Part shown: positions 37,506-45,515 of the stretch, piece by piece
Numbering within the stretch: position 1 is the first letter of the stretch
How the letters are laid out: each line of letters begins with the position of its first letter
NCBI RefSeq assembly: GCF_008728965.1
Contig: NZ_VSMC01000004.1
Location: forward strand, 62,001-126,000
Direction of reading: 5' to 3'
DNA length: 64,000 nt
Source: Heminiphilus faecis
Lineage (GTDB): Bacteria > Bacteroidota > Bacteroidia > Bacteroidales > Muribaculaceae
Position numbers and translations under genes: made by a program
Notes under the pieces: model-generated
Told to the model about the DNA's origin: nothing
Seen by the model: the letters and a program-made list of their open reading frames with translations, nothing else
Database searches by the model: none

Positions 37506-38435
37506 ATGAGATTGACTGCTATACTATCGGCTTTGATAATGTTTATGAATCTTGGTGCGCAGGAGTGGGCTCTTCCCGTTATATCGGTGGCTAATGTGCG
37601 CGATACTACACGGCATGGCTCAGAAATGACCACACAGGTGCTTATGGGTACTCCGCTGAAGGTAACGCAACGTATGGATTGCGGATGGAGCGCTGTGATA
37701 ACACCCGAAGGTTATACGGGATATATAATAGACAATTCATTGACATTTCTTGATGAAGGGTGTATGGATTCATGGCGAAAGTCGCCTCGTCTCGCGGTTA
37801 CATCTTCGTATGAAATAAAGGCTTACAGCAGCCCTGATATAAAGAGTGAGCCTGTTACCGATCTTGTGCCCGGCGATATAGTCGTAGATGCCCGGATATG
37901 TAAAAAAGGATTTTTTAAGATAGAACTACCTGACGGCCGCAACGGTTGGGTGAGGGAGGATTGTGTAGCGCCTCTTGAAACTCTCAATAACGGCAATGTC
38001 GCGGAAAAAGTACTTGAGAGCGCTGTAGCATGTATGGGTACTCCATATATGTGGGGCGGCCTTTCTGTAAAAGGCATGGACTGTTCAGGGCTTACAAAAC
38101 TCGCATATTTAAGCGCCGGCATCATAATACCGCGCGATGCGTCACAGCAAGCATTGGTGGGAACTACCGTAGATATGGATTCATTAAAAAAAGCCGATCT
38201 TATATTTTTTGGAAATCCCCAGACGGGTCGTATAAATCATGTGGCCGTATATGAGGGTGACGGATACTGTATAGAGTCAGCCGGCAGGGTAAAGCGCTCT
38301 TTACCGGAAAGTGCCGGACAAATAATAACCGCACGCCGTTATATAGGCAACGAAGGTCGTGAAGGTATAGTGCCTGTCATACATCATCCATGGTATTTCG
38401 CTACGGAATCAGTCAAGAAAAGAACTGTAGATTGA
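37506..38435 (+). CDS. Secreted NlpC/P60 peptidase with SH3 domains
   Basis: A 309-residue cell-wall gamma-D-glutamyl-diamino acid endopeptidase. A short signal peptide (to about residue 18, LGAQ) is followed by two SH3b-like domains (about 25-75 and 95-150, the second including GRNGWVREDCV). The NlpC/P60 domain has the catalytic Cys in MDCSGLT and His in INHVAVYEG. It recycles or remodels peptidoglycan in the periplasm. Its last 27 bases overlap the 3' end of another NlpC/P60 gene on the opposite strand. Confidence 0.88.
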   Translation: MRLTAILSALIMFMNLGAQEWALPVISVANVRDTTRHGSEMTTQVLMGTPLKVTQRMDCGWSAVITPEGYTGYIIDNSLTFLDEGCMDSWRKSPRLAVTSSYEIKAYSSPDIKSEPVTDLVPGDIVVDARICKKGFFKIELPDGRNGWVREDCVAPLETLNNGNVAEKVLESAVACMGTPYMWGGLSVKGMDCSGLTKLAYLSAGIIIPRDASQQALVGTTVDMDSLKKADLIFFGNPQTGRINHVAVYEGDGYCIESAGRVKRSLPESAGQIITARRYIGNEGREGIVPVIHHPWYFATESVKKRTVD

Positions 38436-39110
38436 ATCTATTTTTTCCTCTATGGCTTCGTCGAGATCAAAACGCAATGGCTCTGTTTCCGGTTTCTTGG
38501 TCTGGGGTGCCCGATGCGTTTTTTTCTTCTTTATTTCTGGCATGGGCTGTTCAGGCATATCTTTACGTGATTTGAGTCCTTTCCGTTTTACCTGTCCTGA
38601 CGAGTGATAGGTCGATGTATAATATCGCTCCGACAGGTCGCTTATTATAACTCCTTTACGGGTAGAAGCATGTACAAATTGGCCGCCACCTATATAGAGT
38701 CCGACATGAGAAACACGTTTTTTATCTTTGCCTGTGCAGAAAAACACAAGGTCGCCGGCATTTAATGAATTGCGATGTATGGATTTACAGAATTTCTGTT
38801 GCTCGCCTGAGTTGCGGGGTATTGCCACACCGAGAGCTTTTTGATAGACTTTCATCGTTAGTCCCGAACAGTCAGTACCCGAATAGTCCTGACCGCCGTA
38901 TTTATATGGCGTTCCGAGCCAAGTCAGTGCTTCGTTCACAAGCCGCTTTTCATCGCCTTCGAGGTTCTTTATTGTGGCGGGCAATTTTGTCGGAGTATCC
39001 TTATGGACAGGTTTTGCCGCCTGCTTGGATGTCTTGCATCCGCTTACAGCCAACAATAAAGTCAATGTTGTGATTATAATTATGACGATTTTTGAAAATA
39101 CTTTTTCCAT
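38409..39110 (-). CDS. NlpC/P60 lipoprotein
   Basis: A 233-residue lipoprotein (hydrophobic segment then LLAVSGCKTSK, lipidated Cys near 25). The single NlpC/P60 domain has the catalytic Cys in TDCSGLTMKVY and His in RVSHVGLYIGGG, with a second conserved His in FVHAST. After about residue 180 comes a basic, Pro-rich, probably disordered tail (KKKKTHRAPQTKKPE). Similar to Spr-type hydrolases. TAAATTTG on the minus strand (39118-39125) lies only 7 bases before the start codon, so the message may be nearly leaderless. Confidence 0.88.
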   Translation of the reverse strand: MEKVFSKIVIIIITTLTLLLAVSGCKTSKQAAKPVHKDTPTKLPATIKNLEGDEKRLVNEALTWLGTPYKYGGQDYSGTDCSGLTMKVYQKALGVAIPRNSGEQQKFCKSIHRNSLNAGDLVFFCTGKDKKRVSHVGLYIGGGQFVHASTRKGVIISDLSERYYTSTYHSSGQVKRKGLKSRKDMPEQPMPEIKKKKTHRAPQTKKPETEPLRFDLDEAIEEKIDSIYSSFLD

Positions 39111-39264
39111 AGTTTTACAAATTTATTGATTTCCCCCGATATACAGATATTAAATATTGCTAAATGGGTATGTCTCGTCTTGTAGATGTGGCAGTGATGA
39201 TAAAGTTCAAAATAAAGTACTATTATTGTATTATGACATCTTTGCGGGATTTTGCTGCTGACCT

Positions 39265-39306
39265 AAAAAAGGAGTTGAAAACAGTGCTGTTTCCAACTCC
39301 TTTTGT
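39265..39306 (-). terminator. Terminator of the DUF4923 gene
   Basis: AAAAGGAGTTG pairs with CAACTCCTTTT, with an inner AACAG/CTGTT pairing; on the minus strand a T run (TTTTTTA) follows. About 18 bases past the DUF4923 stop. The surrounding 39111-39323 holds no gene. Confidence 0.75.
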
Positions 39307-39323
39307 CTGTAATAACGATAAAT

Positions 39324-39998
39324 TTAATTTTCGGAAGCGGTTTTTGTCATTCTGAATCCCGCCTGCATGCCGTCATAACTCTGCAACATAGAGTTTACAC
39401 CTTTTAGAGTGGAGTTGCCCGATATTGATGCTATACGGTTGACGAGCGTCATAAGTTTCGATATGTCAAAAGTTACGCTTATCTGATTGCCGACTTTTGA
39501 CACCGCTCCGTTGATAGTGCCCAGATTTATCTTCTTCATCGCTTTAAATTTAAACTGAATGAAGCCGGGCTCTCCTTGGGCCAATGTGCCTGACAATGAA
39601 CCTTTCGCAAATTTCATTGTAAATGTGCTGTCATTGTTTACCGTCAGTACGATATGGTCTACTCCGGCCCGTGTATAGTATGGCTTTAGTTTGTTTTCTA
39701 TAGTGGCTGATGCCGCTGCACCTCCTGCCTTCTTAAGCATATTATCGCTCTTGAATGTAACAGCGGGAGCACTGTATTTCCACGAACCGACGAGGTCTGC
39801 CGGTGTGATTTTGTCGTTTCCGAGCACGTTTCCGAGAATCGATCCAAGTGTGCCGCCGAGCGACGATGAACCTTCAGATGACTGTTCGGTATTTTTCATG
39901 CTTCCCTTGAGTAAATTTTTAAGGTCGTCAAGCGACTGGGCCGACATGTTGTATGTGCATACGACGGCAAGCAACAATGCTACTAATAATTTCATCAT
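39324..39998 (-). CDS. DUF4923 family secreted protein
   Basis: A 224-residue protein with a signal peptide (to about residue 20, NMSAQS), a Ser/Gly-rich linker (SSEGSSSLGGTLGSILG) and a lipocalin-like region beginning ITPADLVGSWKYSAPAVTF, the DUF4923 signature. The family is confined to Bacteroidales and has no known function. Monocistronic with a strong terminator. Confidence 0.85.
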   Translation of the reverse strand: MMKLLVALLLAVVCTYNMSAQSLDDLKNLLKGSMKNTEQSSEGSSSLGGTLGSILGNVLGNDKITPADLVGSWKYSAPAVTFKSDNMLKKAGGAAASATIENKLKPYYTRAGVDHIVLTVNNDSTFTMKFAKGSLSGTLAQGEPGFIQFKFKAMKKINLGTINGAVSKVGNQISVTFDISKLMTLVNRIASISGNSTLKGVNSMLQSYDGMQAGFRMTKTASEN

Positions 39999-40032
39999 AT
40001 AATATATTTAATAATTATAAAAACTAAAAGGT

Positions 40033-40695
40033 CTAATCAAGTTCTATATCTCCGAAAAATTCAGGACGATGAAAATCGGGATGATCCGATTTTACCGGTT
40101 GCCATGACAGAAAATGTGGTTGCTGGGTCCCAGAGGCGCATTTATAAAAATTTCCTTTCATCATTATAGGGTGCCCTTCATATTTAATGCCGATAATGTC
40201 GAGCGGAAGTTCTGCCACGACATTCCACGTAAAGAGGCCTTCAAGCTCGCGGAAAGGTCTTGTGCCGCATGATGCGAATCTGATTATGCGGTCAAGATGT
40301 TCTTTGGGCAATTGTTGCGGCTTATGTCCCTCGCGGCATATCTCACCGCTTACAGTACCGATACAGTTGAACATGAATGAGTAATATGTAGAAGAACCGG
40401 TATGCGGCTGAAGAAAGAAGCCGACGGCAGAGTCTTCATATACCGCGGAATTGGTCTCATAATTCATGGCGCGGAGATAGTTGCTGCGTACAAAAAAATC
40501 TATATATAATGATTTGTCAGAGTGCGCCACAGAAAATGTAGTAAGAGGGTGATAGGGAAATTCATTTTTCCAGCCGATGGAGTCAATGGTACGTCTTTCA
40601 CCCAGCTCTTCGAGCTTGTTTATCACGTCATCGGCGTCAGACCCGTGGATTGCTTCTATATACGGGACATTAAGTTTCTCAAGATTTGTCTTCAT
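40033..40695 (-). CDS. Carbohydrate-binding family 9-like protein
   Basis: A 220-residue protein without a signal peptide, resembling the CBM9/DOMON-like proteins of Bacteroidales. Typical stretches are FSVAHSDKSLYIDFFVRSN, VYEDSAVGFFLQP, YYSFMFNCIG and FTWNVVAELPLDIIGI. The ligand is unknown. It begins 3 bases after the stop of the LysE-type exporter and shares its transcript. Confidence 0.75.
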   Translation of the reverse strand: MKTNLEKLNVPYIEAIHGSDADDVINKLEELGERRTIDSIGWKNEFPYHPLTTFSVAHSDKSLYIDFFVRSNYLRAMNYETNSAVYEDSAVGFFLQPHTGSSTYYSFMFNCIGTVSGEICREGHKPQQLPKEHLDRIIRFASCGTRPFRELEGLFTWNVVAELPLDIIGIKYEGHPIMMKGNFYKCASGTQQPHFLSWQPVKSDHPDFHRPEFFGDIELD

Positions 40696-40698
40696 AGT

Positions 40699-41349
40699 CT
40701 ATAAGTCTTTAATACCCATAATAAGTCCTATAATCGCCATTATAAACAATATGCTTCCGATGATGCGGTTTATGAGCCATAATGATCTGACATTAAAATG
40801 CGAGCGCACTTTGTTTACAAAAAACGTTATTGTTAACCACCATAACAACGCACCGCCGAATATAGCCATATACCCCGATATATAATGGTAGTAGCGAAAT
40901 TCGGGTAGAAGAAAATTGAAGCGGGCGAAAAGGCCTATTATGAAAAATAATATGAGAGGATTGGCAAATGTAAGCAGAAATCCTGTTACGAAGTCGGTCC
41001 AGTAAGTGTTGGGCGAATCTACCGGAGTAGTAAGCGCACGTGCGGGATTTTTCCGAAACAGATAGAATGCAAATGCAGCTATGACGATTGATCCGGTAAT
41101 CTGAAGAAGCAGCTGATTCTTCTCGATAATATCAGTTATGAATGACAGTCCCAGACCGGTCAACAGGCAATATATCAAGTCACTCAGTGAAGCTCCGATA
41201 CCCGTGAAAAAAGCGGGCCAACGTCCTTTATTGAGAGTACGTTGGATAACAAGCATGCCTATCGGCCCCATCGGAGCTGAAATCAGGACGCCTATCGCAA
41301 TTCCGCGGATGACTATGTAAAGCAACGCCTCCATAAGTGCATTTGTCAT
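40699..41349 (-). CDS. LysE family translocator
   Basis: A 216-residue membrane protein with about six hydrophobic helices and the family's N-terminal GVLISAPMGPIGMLVIQRTL. LysE/RhtB proteins export amino acids or related metabolites; the substrate here is unknown. The start may instead be the ATG at 41334, because a perfect -7 promoter box lies directly upstream of 41349. First gene of a two-gene operon with the CBM9-like protein. Confidence 0.88.
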   Translation of the reverse strand: MTNALMEALLYIVIRGIAIGVLISAPMGPIGMLVIQRTLNKGRWPAFFTGIGASLSDLIYCLLTGLGLSFITDIIEKNQLLLQITGSIVIAAFAFYLFRKNPARALTTPVDSPNTYWTDFVTGFLLTFANPLILFFIIGLFARFNFLLPEFRYYHYISGYMAIFGGALLWWLTITFFVNKVRSHFNVRSLWLINRIIGSILFIMAIIGLIMGIKDL

Positions 41350-41350
41350 T

Positions 41351-41369
41351 CAAAGTTACGGCAAATGTA
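41351..41369 (-). promoter_or_regulatory. Overlapping -7 elements for the lysE operon
   Basis: On the minus strand both TAACTTTG (41351-41358) and TACATTTG (41362-41369) match TAnnTTTG. Their closeness to the annotated start suggests a leaderless message or initiation at the internal ATG 41334. Confidence 0.4.
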
Positions 41370-41500
41370 CGTAATAAAAAAGATTTTCGGTAATTTTTAT
41401 GAATCATGCTTGCGTTTCTTTTGTTGCTTTGAAGTCAGTATTGCAATTAGTTCCATTGCAATCCGCTGTAATTGCGAGATAGAGCAGCACCGAAAAACAG

Positions 41501-41759
41501 AAGAGCCATCGTCTTGCGGCGATGACTCTTTTGTTATAGGACCACACCAAAGGATGCGATGAAACTCCGAATGACAGGATTTGAGCGCTCGCCGACCTTT
41601 GTAATCCGCCTTGGGCATAAATGCCATCGCCCAAAAGGACGATTGGGGCCCGCCATCGGTTGACTAAGCTTGTCTCGGTATTTCATAAGTAATTGATGAG
41701 TTTCCCAATCAACTTTGATGTGGTAATACTTTCAATCCGGCTCTCTTGCCGTTTATCTT
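41501..41759 (-). ncRNA. Candidate structured non-coding RNA of about 260 nt
   Basis: A complete predicted transcription unit without a credible coding region. It starts just after a consensus promoter (41766-41797) and ends at a hairpin, AAGAGCCATCG (41501-41511) with CGATGACTCTT (41520-41530), followed on the minus strand by CTGTTTTTCGG. Internal hairpins: CGGC/GCCG near the 5' end, AGTTGAT/ATCAATT, and a perfect TTGGGC/GCCCAA stem (41611-41616 with 41629-41634). Two overlapping 76-codon frames in different phases run through the terminator, which argues that neither is a gene. It lacks the signatures I know for tmRNA or RNase P RNA. Confidence 0.5.
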
Positions 41760-41765
41760 ATAACA

Positions 41766-41797
41766 CAAAGGTAGCGGTTATTGTTGGATTTTCCAAA
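41766..41797 (-). promoter_or_regulatory. Consensus promoter of the candidate RNA
   Basis: Minus strand: -33 TTTG (41797-41794), 20-bp spacer, -7 TACCTTTG (41773-41766). Both elements and the spacing match the Bacteroidetes consensus exactly. Confidence 0.65.
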
Positions 41798-41833
41798 CAA
41801 TCTGCCATGATTTTTCATCATGTTTCGTCGTTT

Positions 41834-42131
41834 TTATGTGCTGAACTCAACAATGATATATCTCATATATTTATTCATTAAATTCTATACCGTTATCCAA
41901 ACTATATTTACGAATAAGTTGCATTACTTATGCTATATATCCAATTATGCTGTCTTAAGTATCAATTTCAATGTTATATGTCAAAAATAGATACTCCATA
42001 CAAATTGTAATGATTACTGAAATTTTTTAACGACCTGAATGCATTTTTTGTCGGTATAATCGTGAAGTATAGTTGCTCCCAATAATTGTAAATTACCCAT
42101 TGTCGTGGTAGCCATATGGAGTGTTCATGCG
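41834..42131 (-). pseudogene. Decayed copy of the RHS toxin tip and immunity-gene start
   Basis: A mosaic of pieces of the live locus, read on the minus strand. 42131-42102 is identical over 30 bp to RHS core DNA (46375-46404). It is fused directly to a copy of the tip: 42102-42062 matches 45731-45691 with one mismatch in 41. The copy encodes GNLQLLGATILHDYTDKK, in which the active-site HEYTH has become HDYTD. Further on the frame reads NIEIDT*DSIIGYIA*VMQL and ends DNGIEFNE*, parallel to the live NFEIDAYGRIVGNIGDAIEV and KNGIRFNE*. An ATG overlapping the stop then starts MNKYMR, as in the live immunity gene, but stops after 14 codons. Confidence 0.85.
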
Positions 42132-42135
42132 ATAA

Positions 42136-42795
42136 TTATGGTTCATGATTCTGGAAAACAACACGTTTTGGCTTATTAGCAAAAGTTTTATTTATCCACT
42201 GCTGTAACTTTTTAATATTCAATCGATTATTTCGATAAACATCTTTGAATTCCTCACTGCGTAACGGATGGACAGTATAAGGCACAATATGATTATCAAA
42301 ATGCGTATCAACATATTCTTTCTTAAATCGTATCCATTCATATGTTGCGATACAATATATTGTATCATGATTCATTGTTATACGTTTTATTTCATCAAAC
42401 CATGATCCTACGATACTGTCTCTTGCAGAGGCATGTCTCTTATCGTTATTGTCAGAGATATTCCTTATAATCTGTTCTTTACAGTCAAGGCCCAGAATAT
42501 TATACCAATCTTTCTGTTTATATTTATCCGGAACTTTGTCAAAGTGTCTAAACCTGACATTGACTAATTTAAGGCCTTCTTTCTTAGAAAGGCGACACCT
42601 TATTTCAATACTAGGCTCACATGGTTCAAACAATGCCTGTAATACATCTTCATCTCCAAGATTGATGAATGCCTGTGCCATTATAGCAAAATATCGGTTC
42701 ATAAGTGCTCTTTCGTCAAGTGTGTATTCAAATTGCTGTCCAAAGCTATTAACACTTGAAATAATCATGACTAAAAATATCAATATCTTTTCCAT
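42136..42795 (-). CDS. Hypothetical secreted protein, possible orphan immunity protein
   Basis: A 219-residue protein with a signal peptide (MEKILIFLVMIISSVNSFGQ) and no later membrane helix. I do not recognise the family; a stretch VRFRHFDKVPDKYKQKDWYN and several Trp/Tyr/Arg-rich segments are the main features. It lies among displaced RHS modules on the same strand, 4 bases upstream of a broken RHS fragment, so an immunity role for a lost toxin tip is a reasonable inference but unproven. Confidence 0.65.
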   Translation of the reverse strand: MEKILIFLVMIISSVNSFGQQFEYTLDERALMNRYFAIMAQAFINLGDEDVLQALFEPCEPSIEIRCRLSKKEGLKLVNVRFRHFDKVPDKYKQKDWYNILGLDCKEQIIRNISDNNDKRHASARDSIVGSWFDEIKRITMNHDTIYCIATYEWIRFKKEYVDTHFDNHIVPYTVHPLRSEEFKDVYRNNRLNIKKLQQWINKTFANKPKRVVFQNHEP

Positions 42796-42965
42796 AAACT
42801 AACTATTTTTAAGAGGGTAATAGTTGATTGAAATTTTTCCGGAATATTTTCGAACCCGGACAATCTGACACTTATTATCTATTTTTTGTAAATTTAAAAA
42901 TAAATGAGCGTCTAAGGAATATTTCTTACAGTAAACTGCTATAAAAACTGAATATATTTCTTAGC

Positions 42966-43537
42966 TTAGTCCCATTGGTTATATTCTGATTCGATATTTT
43001 CCGGCCTCCTATTTCGAATATCAATCATCCATGATTTTATAAAATTGATGATACCATCTTTTTTATTCTGATATTTCTCCCAATCATATTTTATTGACTT
43101 AAACGAAAAGATGATATTGCTGAGTCCAAAATCCGGATCTTGCACATTCTTTTTATATTTCGCATAATTATAGTGGTCAGCAAAGATATAAACAGTATCT
43201 GCACAATTATATTTTTGCGTCAATATTTTTTGCCATCTGCATATATCTGAATCAGATATTTCTAAATCCAGACCTTCCTTTTCGAATCGGTGTATTCTAA
43301 CGTATCCATAATTCAAGGAACCTTTGAAACAGATATTGGCTTCCGGTGTGGATAAAACCGTTTCCACGATATTCATTTTCCCATCCTCTATCAGCGTCTC
43401 AATTAAGAGCAAGTTCATATAGTCACTCATGCCGGAGTCATCACCTGTAAATATAAAACTTTTCCCTAATACGTTAAAAGTGATATTAAAAAAAATATAA
43501 TTACTATTAGTCTAATGTTATTTTTTTTGGTTCCCAT
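42966..43537 (-). pseudogene. Frameshifted immunity-candidate paralogue (possible T8 slippage)
   Basis: The main frame from 43430 (154 residues) begins abruptly at MSDYMNLLLIETLIEDGKMN, with no signal peptide. Upstream, another frame from ATG 43537 reads MGTKKNNIRLIVIIFFL, a signal-like start. The paralogue at 43657-44079 has both parts in one frame (MERKKRTLRLIGIVFFIF, then LLGKCII, then CDYMNLLLIETLIED). One extra T in the T8 tract (43488-43495) would restore a continuous frame through NVLGKSFIFTGDDSG. So the gene carries a 1-base loss, either decay, a switchable tract, or an assembly error. Confidence 0.7.
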
Positions 43538-43656
43538 AATTTAATTATATTTTTTAATGTGTAAGGAAGTGCTTTAACCAGATGCCCAGCTATTGTTTTC
43601 ATCGTTGCGTAGTTGACACACTTCATATTACAGTTACTATATGAGTATAGATGATA

Positions 43657-44079
43657 TTATGTTTTTTGGGGAAGTGTCCGCGATTTTTTACGCGCAATTG
43701 TTCTATTATACCACTCCTCTGCATTCTCAAGTCTTTTCTTTTTTACCTTTGACATCCATCCATTTATAAAATCAATAATATCTTCTTTTTTGTCTGATTG
43801 CCTACTCCAATCGTATTGTATTGGATTAAATGAGAAACCAATCATACTTTGGCCGAAATTAGGAACATATTCACCTTTTTTATAATTTTCGTATTGAGGC
43901 TGCGCAACAAAATCCATTCGATTATCCTCTATCAAAGTCTCGATTAACAGTAGATTCATATAATCACATAGCCCGACTTCATCTGTGGTTAATATGATGC
44001 ACTTACCCAATAACTCCATATTTGTGAAGATAAAGAATACAATTCCGATTAGTCTCAAAGTTCTTTTTTTACGTTCCAT
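43657..44079 (-). CDS. Small exported protein, candidate orphan immunity protein
   Basis: A 140-residue protein with a signal-like N-terminus (MERKKRTLRLIGIVFFIFTN) and a basic C-terminus. It is a paralogue of the frameshifted gene downstream: shared DYMNLLLIETLIED near the start and a matching YDW...KK..II.FI..WM block near the end. The family is unknown to me. Tandem small paralogues after an RHS gene are typical of immunity genes kept after their toxin tips were replaced. Confidence 0.65.
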   Translation of the reverse strand: MERKKRTLRLIGIVFFIFTNMELLGKCIILTTDEVGLCDYMNLLLIETLIEDNRMDFVAQPQYENYKKGEYVPNFGQSMIGFSFNPIQYDWSRQSDKKEDIIDFINGWMSKVKKKRLENAEEWYNRTIARKKSRTLPQKT

Positions 44080-44103
44080 GATTTAGTTAAATTTTTTAGT
44101 GTA

Positions 44104-44292
44104 TTAGGATATGCCTTTATAGGGTTGGTCTACGTGGACTATGCCCCGGTTGTCATCGCGCACCATGTTGCCGTTGGCGTCGTAGCCGTCCTCGTCATAG
44201 TTGTCGGTTCCGCCATCGTTTTTAAACGGCGGCATTGCTAAAGAAGACCACTTTGGTATAGGATAATTATGTTTGTTATTTAAGTAATACAT
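44104..44292 (-). pseudogene. RHS core fragment (orphan tip remnant)
   Basis: A 62-codon frame whose C-terminal half reads YDANGNMVRDDNRGIVHVD, the same as part of the large RHS protein. 44134-44189 is identical over 56 bp to 46666-46721, then diverges. After HVD the frame runs into QPYKGIS and stops, so the tip is lost. The N-terminal 30 codons have no match in the RHS protein. It lies 29 bases downstream of the live immunity gene and marks an earlier recombination end point. Confidence 0.8.
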
Positions 44293-44321
44293 TTTACTTG
44301 TACTTAATTAGACATAGAAAT

Positions 44322-45515
44322 CTAATGTTCAATATATGCGATTTTTACAGGAAGATATTTGGCCCCTTCTTTTTTCACAAATATATCATATTCACCAGAT
44401 GACTTCTGATTATAACGGTTTTTCCAAAGTAAATTCATATAGTATATATTGCATGGGAATTTTTTTAGTTCAAGTATCAATCTATTACTGTTAATTTGTT
44501 CGTCGGGATATTTGTTGAGATATAATTTTATCCCTGAAGGTAATGTTATTGCCTCTGACCTGTCATATATACCGGTGTAATATGTTATATAGTACTGCTT
44601 TAAAGCTGATAATAATGTAAGATTGCCCCAACCCGGTATATTTGAGTTCAGCACAGTATCGGAAGTCAGTATCGCTTTTGACGAATCTATAACTGTCTGA
44701 GGATTACTTATAATCGTACTTTCGTTATTAAATTGTCTGAACCAACTCCCGTTTTCATAGAAGCGGTCAAGCTCTTCCTCCCAATTTTCAGGACAGGATA
44801 TCGTGTCAACATTTATTGATGCGACACGCTTTTTTTCTTCTTTCCTCAATGGGACACACAATTCCCGTTCGTGCCATTTTATATCATTCAATTGTACTGA
44901 AGACAGATATTTGTATGATATCGGAGTAAACCGCTTGTCTTGACGTTTTACAAATAGGTCCAGTTCTTTCACTGGAATATCATCTGCTGTTTTTATATAG
45001 CAAACGAAATTGATATAATAAATACTTTCAGGAAAACATTTTATAGATATTTTAGCAGTTAACGAATGTTTACTTCGCGGAATGCTATTAACGTACAGTT
45101 TAAGGCCCTGCCCGATATTGATAACCGTATCAATGTTATACTCGTCGTTTTCGTAAACCATATCGTGCATTTCAAGTATTTCCCTTACGTTACTGCCTTT
45201 GGAATTCATTTTAAAAGATTGAACCTCCGATGTTCCGAATATCTGACATAACAACGTTATTGCACTGTCCGGATTATTTATAAGGCTTTTGGATGTGTTA
45301 AGCAGAGCTATCTTATTTGGTTGCACTCCAAACTTTTCAATTTCCTTTATCCAATTGTCCGAATGAATTATAGTGTCCAACGGTATGTTTTGTTCCGACA
45401 GAGTGTCCTCCACGAAAACTTCGGTATTTCCGCTATGACTTAAATTTACATGGCCACATCCTACAATAGCCATGATTATCAAAATCCATAATGATTGTCT
45501 CATATATTTATTCAT
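44322..45515 (-). CDS. Lipoprotein with tandem duplicated domain, likely RHS immunity protein
   Basis: A 397-residue lipoprotein (lipobox IVGC, Cys20). Two halves are copies of one domain: residues about 54-204 and 244-395 share, in order, NWxxEx, NPxxxI, G(L/I)KLY(V/L)N, FPxxIYY(I/M)N and a closing (L/Y)D(L/I)FVK block. Its start overlaps the RHS stop by 8 bp, the classic toxin-immunity junction, and the same junction is found decayed at 41871-41878. It should be anchored in an envelope membrane facing the periplasm, so it probably neutralises the toxin there. I know no matching named family. Confidence 0.75.
   Translation of the reverse strand: MNKYMRQSLWILIIMAIVGCGHVNLSHSGNTEVFVEDTLSEQNIPLDTIIHSDNWIKEIEKFGVQPNKIALLNTSKSLINNPDSAITLLCQIFGTSEVQSFKMNSKGSNVREILEMHDMVYENDEYNIDTVINIGQGLKLYVNSIPRSKHSLTAKISIKCFPESIYYINFVCYIKTADDIPVKELDLFVKRQDKRFTPISYKYLSSVQLNDIKWHERELCVPLRKEEKKRVASINVDTISCPENWEEELDRFYENGSWFRQFNNESTIISNPQTVIDSSKAILTSDTVLNSNIPGWGNLTLLSALKQYYITYYTGIYDRSEAITLPSGIKLYLNKYPDEQINSNRLILELKKFPCNIYYMNLLWKNRYNQKSSGEYDIFVKKEGAKYLPVKIAYIEH

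Noticed and set aside
41397-41634. Two overlapping 76-codon frames on the minus strand
   Set aside because: They are in different phases, cross the hairpin terminator at 41501-41530, and have no protein-like composition; the DNA is better explained as a structured RNA.
41641-41760. Possible tRNA-like or insertion-sequence end in the 41.6-41.8 kb region
   Set aside because: No cloverleaf could be drawn and no transposase or terminal inverted repeats were found; kept only as a candidate RNA.
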